From the NCBI RefSeq assembly GCF_014199985.1, contig NZ_JACHOS010000013.1, forward strand, positions 111,543 to 175,542: a stretch of 64,000 nucleotides of DNA, in the 5' to 3' direction. Numbering within the stretch: the stretch's first letter is position 1; every line of letters begins with the position of its first letter. This DNA is from Methylorubrum rhodesianum (GTDB lineage: Bacteria > Pseudomonadota > Alphaproteobacteria > Rhizobiales > Beijerinckiaceae). Below the pieces are notes generated by a model. That model had not been told where the DNA came from and made no database searches. It was given only the letters and a program-made list of their open reading frames with translations. Shown in pieces: positions 37,275 through 45,627 of this stretch. The translations under genes and the position numbers were made by a program.

Positions 37275-37781
37275 CTATTTGGACACCAGCAGCGCCCAAT
37301 AGACCTTGTACTTGGAGCCCGGCGCGTAGGCGGTTGCGATGCCCATGCGCTTCGCCTCCGGCGCGAGCATGACCGCCCGGTGCGGAGGGCTGTCGCGCCA
37401 TCCGGAAAAGGCTTCCGCGAGCGTGTGGTAGCCGGCCGAAAGGTTTGCGTCGGCCCCATCGTAGCCGAGGCGGGTCACCGCGGCGCGCACCGTCTGACTC
37501 TTGCTCGGCCGATCGGAAGCAGCCATGGCAGCGGCCTCGGTCTCGGCCAAGCGCTGCAATTCCGGGTCGACGACGAGCGGTGCGAAGCCGTTGTTGCGCC
37601 GATAGGCCGAGATCATGTCCCGCGCCGCGCCGGTATCAACGGCGGTGCTGCCGGTGGTGAGCGGTAGATACATGCTCGGCATGCCGGTCGCTTCCGGTGC
37701 GATCTGTCCCGCGCAGCCCTGGAGCAGGGTCACGAGGGCGAGCACCGCGGGCGCGGCAAGATTGGTGTGACGTCCGAGCAC
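37275..37781 (-). CDS. CAP/SCP-domain lipoprotein
   Basis: This 168-residue protein has a lipoprotein signal with lipobox LQGC (Cys23). A CAP (cysteine-rich secretory/PR-1) domain follows: MISAYRRNNGFAPLVVDPELQRLAETEAAAMAASD, then AFSGWRDSPPHRAVMLAPEAKRMGIATAY, which carries the HR pair typical of bacterial CAP proteins. It is convergent with the MotB-like gene (3-base gap). Bacterial CAP proteins are poorly characterised; no enzymatic activity is assumed. Confidence 0.85.
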   Translation of the reverse strand: MLGRHTNLAAPAVLALVTLLQGCAGQIAPEATGMPSMYLPLTTGSTAVDTGAARDMISAYRRNNGFAPLVVDPELQRLAETEAAAMAASDRPSKSQTVRAAVTRLGYDGADANLSAGYHTLAEAFSGWRDSPPHRAVMLAPEAKRMGIATAYAPGSKYKVYWALLVSK

Positions 37782-37905
37782 GACAGCGTGTTTCCCGTGA
37801 ACGAAGGATTCAGGTGGCCCCTGCCCGCGGGAAACTCAAGTGTATCGGTGCGGCCGGCCCCGCTATCCTCAGGGCCGGCCTCGCCGTCTGTCGATCCGGC
37901 TTGGT

Positions 37906-40683
37906 CTAGCCATGGCGTCGCAGGGACACGTCCTGCGACGCGCCGGTCGGCCGGCGGGGCGCCTCCTTCGAGTCGGATGACGGCGTGTCGTCCGCCGCTC
38001 TCTCCTCGCTCTGGGAGCGGGGGGGAGCCGGCGGTGCGATGACCTGCGCCGCCGGGCTGCCGACCGCGTGGGCAATCTGTCCGAGCGCGTCGCGCACCGG
38101 TTCGAGACCCTGCACGGTGATGAAGCTCGAAGCCGGGCCCATCGGCGGGATGAACTCGGCGTCGGCCAGGGCCTTGAACACCGAGAAGTTCAAGTCGCTC
38201 TGCACCTTCTGGCCGAGATTGACGTCGACCACCATGGCGATCAGCTCGAACTCGAGGAAGGGATCGCCGATCTTCTTGAACACCACCCGCGGCGCCGGCT
38301 CCTTGAGCACGTCCGGATGCGCCTTGGCGCAGGCGACCATCATCTCGGCCGCCGCCACCGGGTCCTTGCTGCGAAGGACGTTGACCGAGATGATCACCCG
38401 ACCGGTCCGGTCGCCGCGCACGCGGTTCTTCACGATGCCGGAGATCAGGTTCGAGTTCGGCACGATGACCGCCGAGCGATCGAAGGTCTGGATCTCGGTG
38501 GAGCGCACCGAGATGCGCCGCACGATGCCCTCGCTGTCGCCGATCAGCACCTGATCGCCGACGCGAATCGGGCGCTCCCAGAGAAGCAGAAGGCCCGAGA
38601 CGAAGTTGTTGACGATCGACTGCAGGCCGAAACCGATACCGACGGAGAGGGCACCGGCGACGATGGTCAGCTTTTCGAGGCTGAGGCCGAGATAGGAGAA
38701 GGCCAGAGCCAGGGCGAGCAGGAAGCCGACATAGCCGGCCACCGTCGAAATCGAGTTGCGCAGACCCGCGTCGAGGTCGGTCGCGGGAAGATAGGTGTTC
38801 TCCAGCCAGCGCTGCACGCCGCGAGTGATGAAGACGCCGAGCACCAGGATGCCGACGCCGAAGGCGATCGCGGAGAGCGAGATCGTGACGTCGCCGACCT
38901 TGAACCCGAAGAAGGCCGTGCGAATCGACGAGAAGATATCCGTCGAGTCGAGCCCCCAGGGTGCGAGCGCGAGGAGCGCGGCGACAGCGATCAGCAGGAC
39001 GCGGGAAAAGCCCGTGGCCAGCACCGCGATCTGGTTGAGCGAGCGCTTGCGCAGGCCGGTATTGGCCTGGAGCGTCGTGGCGATGCGGGTGTCCTCGCAC
39101 AGCGAGCCGCCGATCAGGACGTCGGCGCTGACGATCAGGAGCCAGAGCAGCACGAGGATGCTGGCGCTCCAGATCAGCTGATCGACGACGAACGCCGAGA
39201 ACGCGACGTAGCCGACGAGCGGCGCGACCGCGATCACGGCGACCGCGACCCAGCCGAGCAGCCGAAGCGGGCCGCCGATATTCGACGAGGTCTCGGTGCC
39301 GACATAGGGGCCGAAGCACTCCTCCTCCTTCTCCGCCGTGTCGGCGAACCGATGGAGGCCGATGGCGAGCAGCAGCGCCGCCGAGATAGCTCCGATGCCG
39401 CGGGTGGCGATCGAGATCGGCAGGGCGGCGTAGATCGCCGAATTGAGGGCTTCCGTCGATTTCGATACCGTGATGACTACGGCGATGCTGACGGCGAGCG
39501 CGGTGATGCGCCATGCGGCGGCATCCGAGACCGGTGCGGGACGCCAGGCCGGCTTGTTGACCGCGAGCAGGGCGTCGGCCGTCGCCTCGACGAAGGCGAT
39601 AAAGGCGATGCCGCCGAGAATGGTGCTGGCGACCGGCAGGAAGCGGGCCGGCAGCAGCTCGGTCACATCGAGGGCGTAGTAGACGGCATAGCTTCCCGCC
39701 AGGGCCGGCAGGGTCCCGAGAAGGAGCACGCGCCAAGCACCGAGGAGCTTGGCGCGCTTCGAGGGATTGGTGACATTGATGTCCCGGCGCCCCAGGGCCG
39801 GAGCGATGTTGCGGCGTCCGAAATACAGAGCGACGGACAGACCGAGGGCGAGGCCGAGGACCAGCAGGTTCCACAGGTTGCCGTTTCGGCGGAACAGGGA
39901 GACGGTGTCGTCGAAGCCGCTTTTCAGCGAGCTGATGTCCCGCGGGATGTCGGCGCCGACCCTCATCCAGAGATCGGGGGTCAGCAGCGATGAGCTGCGC
40001 TCGAAAAGGCCGCGTGTGAAGGCGGCGCGGCGGCGGTTCGAGATCTGATCGACGATCTGATCGCTCTGCACCAGCAGAGACTTCGCCAAGCGCTGGGTGC
40101 CGTCGATGTCGTTGACGGCCTGCTCGCGCTCCGCGCGCTCGCGGGCGACCTCCTCGCTCTCTTCGCCTTCCTTCGGCTTCGGGCCGATCTGGGCCAGACG
40201 CTCGCGGGCGGCCTCTAGGCGCGGTCCGAGCAGGTCGATGATCGACCGCAGCCGGTCAGCGAGCGGATCGAGTCCGTCGCGGGCACGGGTGAGATCCCCC
40301 GCGCCGACATTCGGGCCGGTGATCGCCTTCTCCCGCGCTTCGAGATCCGCCTTGATCGTATCGAGCCGGTCCCGAAGGGTCTGTAGAGCCTCCGAGGTGG
40401 GGGCCTTCGGCGCGGCCGGCTTGGCGGCCGGCGCCGCTTGCCCGTTGGCAGGAGCCGGCGGATTGTTCGCCGGGGTCGGCGCGGCGGTCGGCTGCTTGGC
40501 CGCCGGAGCCTGCGCGGCCGGAGCCTGCGCGGCCGGAGCCTGCGCGGCCGGTGCTTGCGCCGCTGGCGGACTCCCCTGCCCCACCGCCGGGTTCGGAAGG
40601 ACGGCGGTCGCGGCCAGCGTCGCGATCAGGGCTGTGCCGACGATCCTATGGCGGAAGCGGGTGAGAAGGCAGCGTCGTAGCAT
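37906..40683 (-). CDS. Large MscS-family mechanosensitive channel (DUF3772-type N-terminus)
   Basis: This 925-residue protein has a signal peptide, a low-complexity Ala/Pro/Gln region (about 40-95), a coiled-coil periplasmic domain (about 95-250, TLRDRLDTIKADLEAREKAI) and about eleven membrane spans. An MscS core lies at about 670-790: GALSVGIGFGLQSIVNNFVSG, RPIRVGDQVLIGDSEGIVRRI and VIVPNSNLISGIVKN are the pore helix and beta-domain. A Ser/Arg/Pro-rich tail ends it. The ATG at 40683 is preceded by GAAGG with proper spacing; another at 40689 lacks it. MscS-type channels release solutes under hypo-osmotic stress; the large periplasmic domain may adjust gating. Confidence 0.9.
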   Translation of the reverse strand: MLRRCLLTRFRHRIVGTALIATLAATAVLPNPAVGQGSPPAAQAPAAQAPAAQAPAAQAPAAKQPTAAPTPANNPPAPANGQAAPAAKPAAPKAPTSEALQTLRDRLDTIKADLEAREKAITGPNVGAGDLTRARDGLDPLADRLRSIIDLLGPRLEAARERLAQIGPKPKEGEESEEVARERAEREQAVNDIDGTQRLAKSLLVQSDQIVDQISNRRRAAFTRGLFERSSSLLTPDLWMRVGADIPRDISSLKSGFDDTVSLFRRNGNLWNLLVLGLALGLSVALYFGRRNIAPALGRRDINVTNPSKRAKLLGAWRVLLLGTLPALAGSYAVYYALDVTELLPARFLPVASTILGGIAFIAFVEATADALLAVNKPAWRPAPVSDAAAWRITALAVSIAVVITVSKSTEALNSAIYAALPISIATRGIGAISAALLLAIGLHRFADTAEKEEECFGPYVGTETSSNIGGPLRLLGWVAVAVIAVAPLVGYVAFSAFVVDQLIWSASILVLLWLLIVSADVLIGGSLCEDTRIATTLQANTGLRKRSLNQIAVLATGFSRVLLIAVAALLALAPWGLDSTDIFSSIRTAFFGFKVGDVTISLSAIAFGVGILVLGVFITRGVQRWLENTYLPATDLDAGLRNSISTVAGYVGFLLALALAFSYLGLSLEKLTIVAGALSVGIGFGLQSIVNNFVSGLLLLWERPIRVGDQVLIGDSEGIVRRISVRSTEIQTFDRSAVIVPNSNLISGIVKNRVRGDRTGRVIISVNVLRSKDPVAAAEMMVACAKAHPDVLKEPAPRVVFKKIGDPFLEFELIAMVVDVNLGQKVQSDLNFSVFKALADAEFIPPMGPASSFITVQGLEPVRDALGQIAHAVGSPAAQVIAPPAPPRSQSEERAADDTPSSDSKEAPRRPTGASQDVSLRRHG
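40499..40563. repeat. 15-bp tandem repeat inside the channel gene
   Basis: About four copies of a 15-bp unit (GCCGGAGCCTGCGCG) in register with the codons encode the repeated pentapeptide APAAQ near residues 47-66 of the MscS-family protein. The last copy is diverged (GGTGCTTGCG). Copy number is likely to vary between strains. Confidence 0.85.
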
Positions 40684-41397
40684 TGTCATCCTTCGCGGGA
40701 GGAACGGTTCGCGTCGGGTTGGCGGCGCTGAGGCAGCCACGCCGCCTCGATTGCGCAAGCCCGCGCGACGGCCGCCTCGGGCGAGCCGATACGGGAGTTC
40801 CGCCGTGATGCCCTCGAGCTAGGGCCCCGGCCCGGGCTTCCCAGGGGAGCGCGGACAAACTTTTTGCAGCGCACAACAACCCGCCGCAAAGCGCGACCCA
40901 TGGCTCTGTGCCGCAATCTCTGCCCGCGCAATTGGGCGAAAGCGTGCGGGATCGGGCGATCAAAGTCCGATTCGTAGGAAAAATCAGCCGCCGCGACGTC
41001 ACGAACCACCGGCTCGCCTTCACAAGCTTGTCACGCTGATATTACACTAAGCGTCGATGGACTTGGCCATATCCTCACGCAGCGAGGAGGCGGCGCTGAT
41101 CGTCCGCCCTGCCACGCTTCGGCTCGAACCGGCAAGATTCGCCGGTCGGGGGAGCTTTCGGCGTCAAGATCCCACTGGTTTCATCTACATCCGCCGCCCC
41201 GCTGGAGCGCACCGCGCGCCGGCTGCGGTGAGAGCGCGCGCGACGGGTCGGAGACTCGTGGCCGTACCGGAGCGCCATGCCCACCGGTTCGGATCCGAGG
41301 CACCTCCTAGGCTCCGACCGGCGCGGGCACGGCATGGCCCTTGTGACATCCAGCGTCCAAGGCCGAGGCGCCCGAAGGGCGCCGTCACGAGCAGTGA
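40684..41397. other. 714-base intergenic region without a supported gene
   Basis: The region lies between the divergently placed channel gene (minus) and the HNH gene (plus). Frames open here (for example 41057-41410 plus) give Arg/Pro/Ala-rich translations like antisense or random high-GC sequence, so none is called. An AT-richer patch at about 41020-41055 (GCTGATATTACACTAAGC) may hold a promoter for the HNH gene. No repeat or RNA gene is recognised. Confidence 0.4.
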
Positions 41398-41955
41398 GTG
41401 GCGTCGATGATCGATCTGCAAACCCTGGTGCTCAACGCGGATTACCGGCCGCTTTCCTACAATCCGCTCTCGTTGTGGTCCTGGAAGGACGCGTTCACGG
41501 CCCTGTTTCTCGACCGCGTCACCCTCGTCGCGAACTACGACATCGAGGCCCACAGCCCGAGCCGGTCCCTGAAGGTGCCGAGCGTGGTCGCTCTCAAGAG
41601 TTACGTGGCGCTCGCCCGCAGCCCGGCCTTCACGCGCTACAACATCTATCTGCGCGACACCTTCACCTGCCAGTACTGCGGTCTCCGCCTTCCCTCGGGC
41701 GGTCTGACTTTCGATCACGTCGTGCCCCGCTCCCGCGGCGGCCTCTCCACCTGGGAAAACGTCGTGGCGGCCTGCTCGCCCTGCAACCTTCGCAAGGCCA
41801 ACCGCACGCCGGACGAGGCGGAGATGCCCCTTCTGAACGAGCCGCACCGGCCGACGCGTCACGAACTCCACCGCCGCCAACCGGAGTTCGACCACCGGCA
41901 ATATCACCACACCTGGCTCGATTATCTTTACTGGGACAGCGAGCTCGACAGCTGA
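41398..41955 (+). CDS. HNH endonuclease family protein
   Basis: This 185-residue protein (182 if the ATG at 41407 is used instead of the GTG at 41398) begins MIDLQTLVLNADYRPLSYNPLSLWSWKDAF, a conserved start of stand-alone HNH proteins in alphaproteobacteria. The HNH core is at about 90-135 with two zinc-type Cys pairs (CQYC and CSPC) and the catalytic FDHVVPRSRGG followed by NVVAACSPCN. Its biological role is not established; such genes are chromosomal and conserved, so a restriction or phage role is not implied. Confidence 0.88.
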   Translation: MASMIDLQTLVLNADYRPLSYNPLSLWSWKDAFTALFLDRVTLVANYDIEAHSPSRSLKVPSVVALKSYVALARSPAFTRYNIYLRDTFTCQYCGLRLPSGGLTFDHVVPRSRGGLSTWENVVAACSPCNLRKANRTPDEAEMPLLNEPHRPTRHELHRRQPEFDHRQYHHTWLDYLYWDSELDS

Positions 41956-41962
41956 GCCGGCG

Positions 41963-42214
41963 TCAGCGCAGCGGCTGCGGCGGCTCGTTGAACATCGGCT
42001 GGTTGGTCGGTCGCGGGACATAGGCCCGGACGGCAAGCCTCTCGACCGGCGGTGCGCGGAAGCGCGGACGCGGATCGCGGTAGGGCGTTTCCGGCGGGAG
42101 TGCCGTCACCGCCGAGTGCGGTGCCGTCCGCCTCCTGGTTTCGCTGGCCTCAGCCTGCGAAATCGCCGCGAAACCGGCCAGTGTCGCGGCGGCGAGCGGA
42201 AGCAGGTGGCGCAT
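41963..42214 (-). CDS. Small secreted Arg/Pro-rich protein, unknown
   Basis: This 83-residue protein has a clear signal peptide (MRHLLPLAAATLAGFAAISQAEAS), leaving about 60 residues rich in Arg and Pro. It is convergent with the HNH gene with only 7 bases between stops and is followed upstream by the porin genes on the same strand. No domain is recognised. Confidence 0.55.
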   Translation of the reverse strand: MRHLLPLAAATLAGFAAISQAEASETRRRTAPHSAVTALPPETPYRDPRPRFRAPPVERLAVRAYVPRPTNQPMFNEPPQPLR

Positions 42215-42238
42215 CGGAGGCCCTCGTGGTCGGTCGTA

Positions 42239-43138
42239 TCAGAACTTGATGGCGGCGCCACCGCGCACGGTGTTCAGCTCAGCCTTGTGGCCCTGGAAGT
42301 CGTTGAACAACACGTATTGATATTCGCCACGTAGCAGGAAGTTCGACGTGATGGCATATTCGATGCCGCCACCGACGGCGAGGCCGACGACGGTGACTTT
42401 CTTCGTCGCCCCGTAGAGGGTGCCGGGTGCGGGGATGCTGCCGGGCGGATTTGTCTGACTGAAGGATGAGTAGCCGTAGTTTTTGATGTAGGTCGTCGTA
42501 CCGCCTGTTTGATTGGCGGTGTAGGCGGCGTTATCGTAGGCGTAGTTTTGCACTGAAACCGTGTCGCTGACCGTCGCCCGGCCAACCGCGAGACCGCCTG
42601 TGAAGAATGGCAGAAGATTTCCGAAGGCGTAGCCGAGGCGGCCCCGAACTGTCCCATAATCCTCGATTTCGGTACTTGCCTGGCCATTCAGTGCGACTGT
42701 GGTGAGGAAGCCGTCATTCGTGATTCTGAAGCGAGCGATACGATCGAAGGAAGATCCGGATCTTCCGAAATAGGTGTAATCGGCTTCCAGGCCAGCGACG
42801 ACGTCTTCGAACTGATAGTTGATGCCGGCAAAAACGCCGTAGCTGGCTCCGCCGGAATGGGTTGCGCGCGTCGCGAGATATTGAGACGCTCCCATCTCGA
42901 TCTCTGCAACGGTGTTGCGGAGCGCATTCGCTACGATCGGTTGGAAAGCGTTGTTGAAGCCCAGGGCGGCCGACGAGTAGCCGCCATGTCCGCCGACGTA
43001 GAACCCGCTCCAATCGATCAGCGGAGCCGTGGAGACGTAGTCGTCATCAGCGCCGCGCAAGACGCCGTAGTCGAGGTCGGCCGCGAGAGCAGGCGATACT
43101 AGAACGGAAGTCAGAAGGGCCAGGGTCGCGATGCGCAT
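42239..43138 (-). CDS. Outer-membrane beta-barrel (RopB/Omp25-like) protein 1
   Basis: This 299-residue protein has a signal peptide (MRIATLALLTSVLVSPALA) and an eight-strand-type barrel: it opens with WSGFYVGGHGGYSS, has alternating strands (YGVFAGINYQFEDVVAGLEADYTYF, RGRLGYAFGNLLPFFTGGLAVG) and ends with a C-terminal Phe (GGAAIKF), the usual outer-membrane insertion signal. It belongs to the porin_4/Omp25 family common in rhizobiales. It uses more AT-rich codons than its neighbours, which suggests high divergence or transfer. The ATG at 43138 begins the signal peptide. Confidence 0.85.
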   Translation of the reverse strand: MRIATLALLTSVLVSPALAADLDYGVLRGADDDYVSTAPLIDWSGFYVGGHGGYSSAALGFNNAFQPIVANALRNTVAEIEMGASQYLATRATHSGGASYGVFAGINYQFEDVVAGLEADYTYFGRSGSSFDRIARFRITNDGFLTTVALNGQASTEIEDYGTVRGRLGYAFGNLLPFFTGGLAVGRATVSDTVSVQNYAYDNAAYTANQTGGTTTYIKNYGYSSFSQTNPPGSIPAPGTLYGATKKVTVVGLAVGGGIEYAITSNFLLRGEYQYVLFNDFQGHKAELNTVRGGAAIKF

Positions 43139-43200
43139 CGTCGTCGTCCTCACGCACCGGGCCGTCGCGGCGCCGGGCTGACCCATTCGTACTATCTCGG

Positions 43201-43209
43201 TAACCTTAA
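43201..43209 (-). promoter_or_regulatory. Shared porin element, copy 1
   Basis: On the minus strand TTAAGGTTA occurs 63-71 bases upstream of the first porin ATG. Related elements are at similar distances before the other two porins, suggesting a common regulator or promoter part (inference). Confidence 0.35.
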
Positions 43210-43432
43210 TTTTTTATGCTGAACCAACATTGGTTGGCGTCCCGAGATGACGGGCGCTGCGCTCCGGACATCAGATCGAGCCGGATCGGCGACTCTTCTG
43301 TTCGAGTATCGTGCTGTGTTGGATACCGGCCTATGCCGTTCGGCGCGTGGCGGATTGCCGGCGCGCGAAACGGGAACGGCGCCCGGGATCCACCCGGACG
43401 CCGTGTGTCGACGAATGACAGCTCTGGTCGGT

Positions 43433-44296
43433 TCAGTTGCCGAAGTTCTGGGCGGCGGTCGGGAGCAGGCCGTCGGCGAAGCGGTAGCGCAGGCCGACCC
43501 TGAACTCGTTGGCCGCCAGATCCTTCACCCGGGTGAGGCCGCCATACTCGTCCAGCCCGCTGCGAAGCCGGCCGAGATTGATGTAGCGGTAGGCCGCATC
43601 GAGGCTGAAGCCGGCGCCGATATCGTAGGACACACCGGCGGTCAGCGCCCACGCAAAGGTCGTCACCGAATGGTTGGCGCGGAAGGCGGGGTCGCGGGGC
43701 CCTGTGCCGGCGGCGCCGTCGCAGCCATCGATGAGGCAGGTCGTCTGCGTGTAGTTGCGGCGCATGCTCATGTCGGCGAAGCCGATGCCGGCGCCGACAT
43801 AGGGCGTGAACCCGTACCACTTTCCGATGTCGGCGTAGACGTTGACGAGACCCGTCAGCACGTCGACCTTGCCGGCCTCGAGGTTGTAGCCGGTCTGAAA
43901 CACCGAGCGCGAGGAGTAGCCGCGGAAGGAAGAGGTACCGCGCTGGTCGATCGTGGCGTCGACGCGCAGCCAGGGATTGATCTGATAGCCGATGCCGCCG
44001 CCGTAGCCCGCTTCCGAGCTCAGCCGCAGCCCGACCAGGGGCGGCATGCCGGGATCGCTCGGATCGGGAATGGCGTCGTCGCGGGGGTGATCGTACCAGG
44101 TCTGCGTGAAGTCGCCCCGAAGATACCAGCCGCTGCCGATGACCACCGGTTCGGCCCGAACGGGCGGTGGCGGCGGCGGCGGAAGCAGGTCGGCGGCGGT
44201 GGCGGCGCCGGGAAGTGCGAAGGACCCGGTCAGGGCCCCTAACAGCGTGCCGGTCGCGAGCGTGGCCGCCAGCGCCAGACGATGCGATACGAACAT
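43433..44296 (-). CDS. Outer-membrane beta-barrel protein 2
   Basis: This 287-residue protein has a signal peptide (MFVSHRLALAATLATGTLLGALTGSFALPGAATAA), a short Pro-rich segment (LLPPPPPPPVRAEP) and a barrel with GSGWYLRGDFTQTWYD, GGGIGYQINPWLRVDATIDQRGT, GAGIGFADMS, TAGVSYDIGAGFSLDAAYRYINLG and FRVGLRYRFAD. Similar strands occur in the next gene (GVGYQINPWLRVDATGEYRF), so the two are close paralogues. The last residues are NFGN. A frame extension of 59 codons upstream lacks coding character. Confidence 0.85.
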   Translation of the reverse strand: MFVSHRLALAATLATGTLLGALTGSFALPGAATAADLLPPPPPPPVRAEPVVIGSGWYLRGDFTQTWYDHPRDDAIPDPSDPGMPPLVGLRLSSEAGYGGGIGYQINPWLRVDATIDQRGTSSFRGYSSRSVFQTGYNLEAGKVDVLTGLVNVYADIGKWYGFTPYVGAGIGFADMSMRRNYTQTTCLIDGCDGAAGTGPRDPAFRANHSVTTFAWALTAGVSYDIGAGFSLDAAYRYINLGRLRSGLDEYGGLTRVKDLAANEFRVGLRYRFADGLLPTAAQNFGN

Positions 44297-44363
44297 GGGA
44301 AGCCTCGTCGGAGATGGCGGCAGGAGATGGCCGCGCCTCGATCGACCGGTAGTCTTTTCGATA

Positions 44364-44386
44364 AAGGTTATGATCGGCTTAACCTT
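44364..44386 (-). promoter_or_regulatory. Shared porin element, copy 2 (inverted repeat)
   Basis: AAGGTTA (44364-44370) and TAACCTT (44380-44386) form a 7-bp inverted repeat with a 9-base spacer, about 68-90 bases upstream of the second porin ATG. On the minus strand the context is GTTAAGGTTAAG. Confidence 0.4.
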
Positions 44387-44473
44387 AACCGGATCCGGCC
44401 GCGCGGACGCGAAAACAGCAACGGCGCGGGAAGGCTCCGCGCCGTGCCAAAGTGCATCGAGAGGGTTCGGCAA

Positions 44474-45331
44474 TCAGTACTTGCGGACCAGCGGCGGGGG
44501 CGGCGCGTAATCGACGGCGGCGACCGCAACGGGAGCACCGAACATGTAGCGCAAGCCGACCTTGACGTCGTGCGATTCGAGTTCCTTCATCCGGTAGACC
44601 GTCTTCGGGCAGTCCGGCGCGCAGGTCACCACGCCGGTCGCGGCCTCGCCCATGTTGAGGAAGCGGTAGGCCGCCTCGAACCGGAGGTTCTGCGTCACGG
44701 CGTAACCGAGACCGGCGTGGAGCGCCCAGGCGAAGTTCGTCCGCTCGTTGTGCCGGCCGATGCCGTAGCCACCCTCATACGCGCCGTAGCCCTTGTCCGT
44801 CACACCGCCGAAGCTGTGATGAGCGACACCGATGCCGGCGCCGACGAACGGTGTAATGCCGTACCACGTGCCGAGATCGATGTAGCCGTTGGCGAGGCCG
44901 ACGATGGAGTCGAACTTGCCGCTCGTGACGTTGTAGCCACCGGTATCACCGAATGTCTTGTCTTCGGCGACGAAGCTCCACGTGCTACGGAAACGGTATT
45001 CGCCGGTCGCGTCGACGCGCAGCCACGGGTTGATCTGGTAGCCGACGCCGGCACCGACAAAGTACTGGTTCGAAACCTTATCCTGTATGACGGCGTAGTC
45101 GTACGGCTTGGGCGGGTGCGAAACGTCCTCGGCGATGCTCTTGCGCAGGTCGAGCGAGCCATAGCCGCCATCCACGCGCAGATACCATCCACCGGCAAAC
45201 ACCTCCGGTTCGGGCAGCGGCGCCGGCATGGGGAGAGGCAGGTCGGCGGCCTGTGCAAGGCAGGGCACCCCGACGCCCGCGAGGAGCGTGAGGGTGCGCG
45301 CCAATGCGGGAATTCTGGAGCGGCGGCGCAT
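44474..45331 (-). CDS. Outer-membrane beta-barrel protein 3
   Basis: This 285-residue paralogue of the preceding protein has a signal peptide (MRRRSRIPALARTLTLLAGVGVPCLAQAA), then FAGGWYLRVDGGYGSLDLRK, GAGVGYQINPWLRVDATGEYRFRSTW, GAGIGVAHHSFGG, HAGLGYAVTQNLRFEAAYRFLNMG and VKVGLRYMFG. The ATG at 45331 is preceded by AAGGA at a 7-base distance, better than a GTG at 45346. It carries CAPDCPK, a possible loop disulfide. The Omp25-type family contributes to outer-membrane integrity; no channel activity is assumed. Confidence 0.87.
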   Translation of the reverse strand: MRRRSRIPALARTLTLLAGVGVPCLAQAADLPLPMPAPLPEPEVFAGGWYLRVDGGYGSLDLRKSIAEDVSHPPKPYDYAVIQDKVSNQYFVGAGVGYQINPWLRVDATGEYRFRSTWSFVAEDKTFGDTGGYNVTSGKFDSIVGLANGYIDLGTWYGITPFVGAGIGVAHHSFGGVTDKGYGAYEGGYGIGRHNERTNFAWALHAGLGYAVTQNLRFEAAYRFLNMGEAATGVVTCAPDCPKTVYRMKELESHDVKVGLRYMFGAPVAVAAVDYAPPPPLVRKY

Positions 45332-45405
45332 TAAGATATCCTTCACCCATCGAGCGCGCCGAAAGGTCAGGCCGGCCCGAGATGCGGAGAGAAGGATGGT
45401 CTATG

Positions 45406-45425
45406 AAGGTTAAGTCAGACTTAAC
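45406..45425 (-). promoter_or_regulatory. Shared porin element, copy 3 (perfect palindrome)
   Basis: GTTAAGTC-A-GACTTAAC (45409-45425) is a perfect 8-bp inverted repeat around one base, preceded by AAG to give AAGGTTAAG, 75-94 bases upstream of the third porin ATG. Such a palindrome fits a dimeric operator. The following AT-rich stretch (45426-45437) may be part of the promoter. Confidence 0.45.
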
Positions 45426-45627
45426 GTAAAAATTTAGTCTTGCTGACTCCTTTCTCCGCTTGCTGAAGTTTCGAGATAGTCAGTGCCAATCGTCGATTGC
45501 GCCGTGCGATTGAAAATCGCCTTTGACGGAGGGCTTTGCTGTCCGCGTTCACACGCCCTGCGGGTCACCGCTCAAGTTGAACAGGCCCCCGTATCGAGCG
45601 AGGGCCCAGGTTCAAGAGAGTGGCGCT

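Noticed and set aside
38068..39993. Long plus-strand open frame opposite the MscS-family gene
   Set aside because: Antisense shadow in high-GC sequence; highly charged repetitive translation with no ribosome binding site support.
41057..41410. 117-residue frame before the HNH gene
   Set aside because: Arg/Pro/Ala-rich translation with no hydrophobic or structured segment and no recognisable domain.
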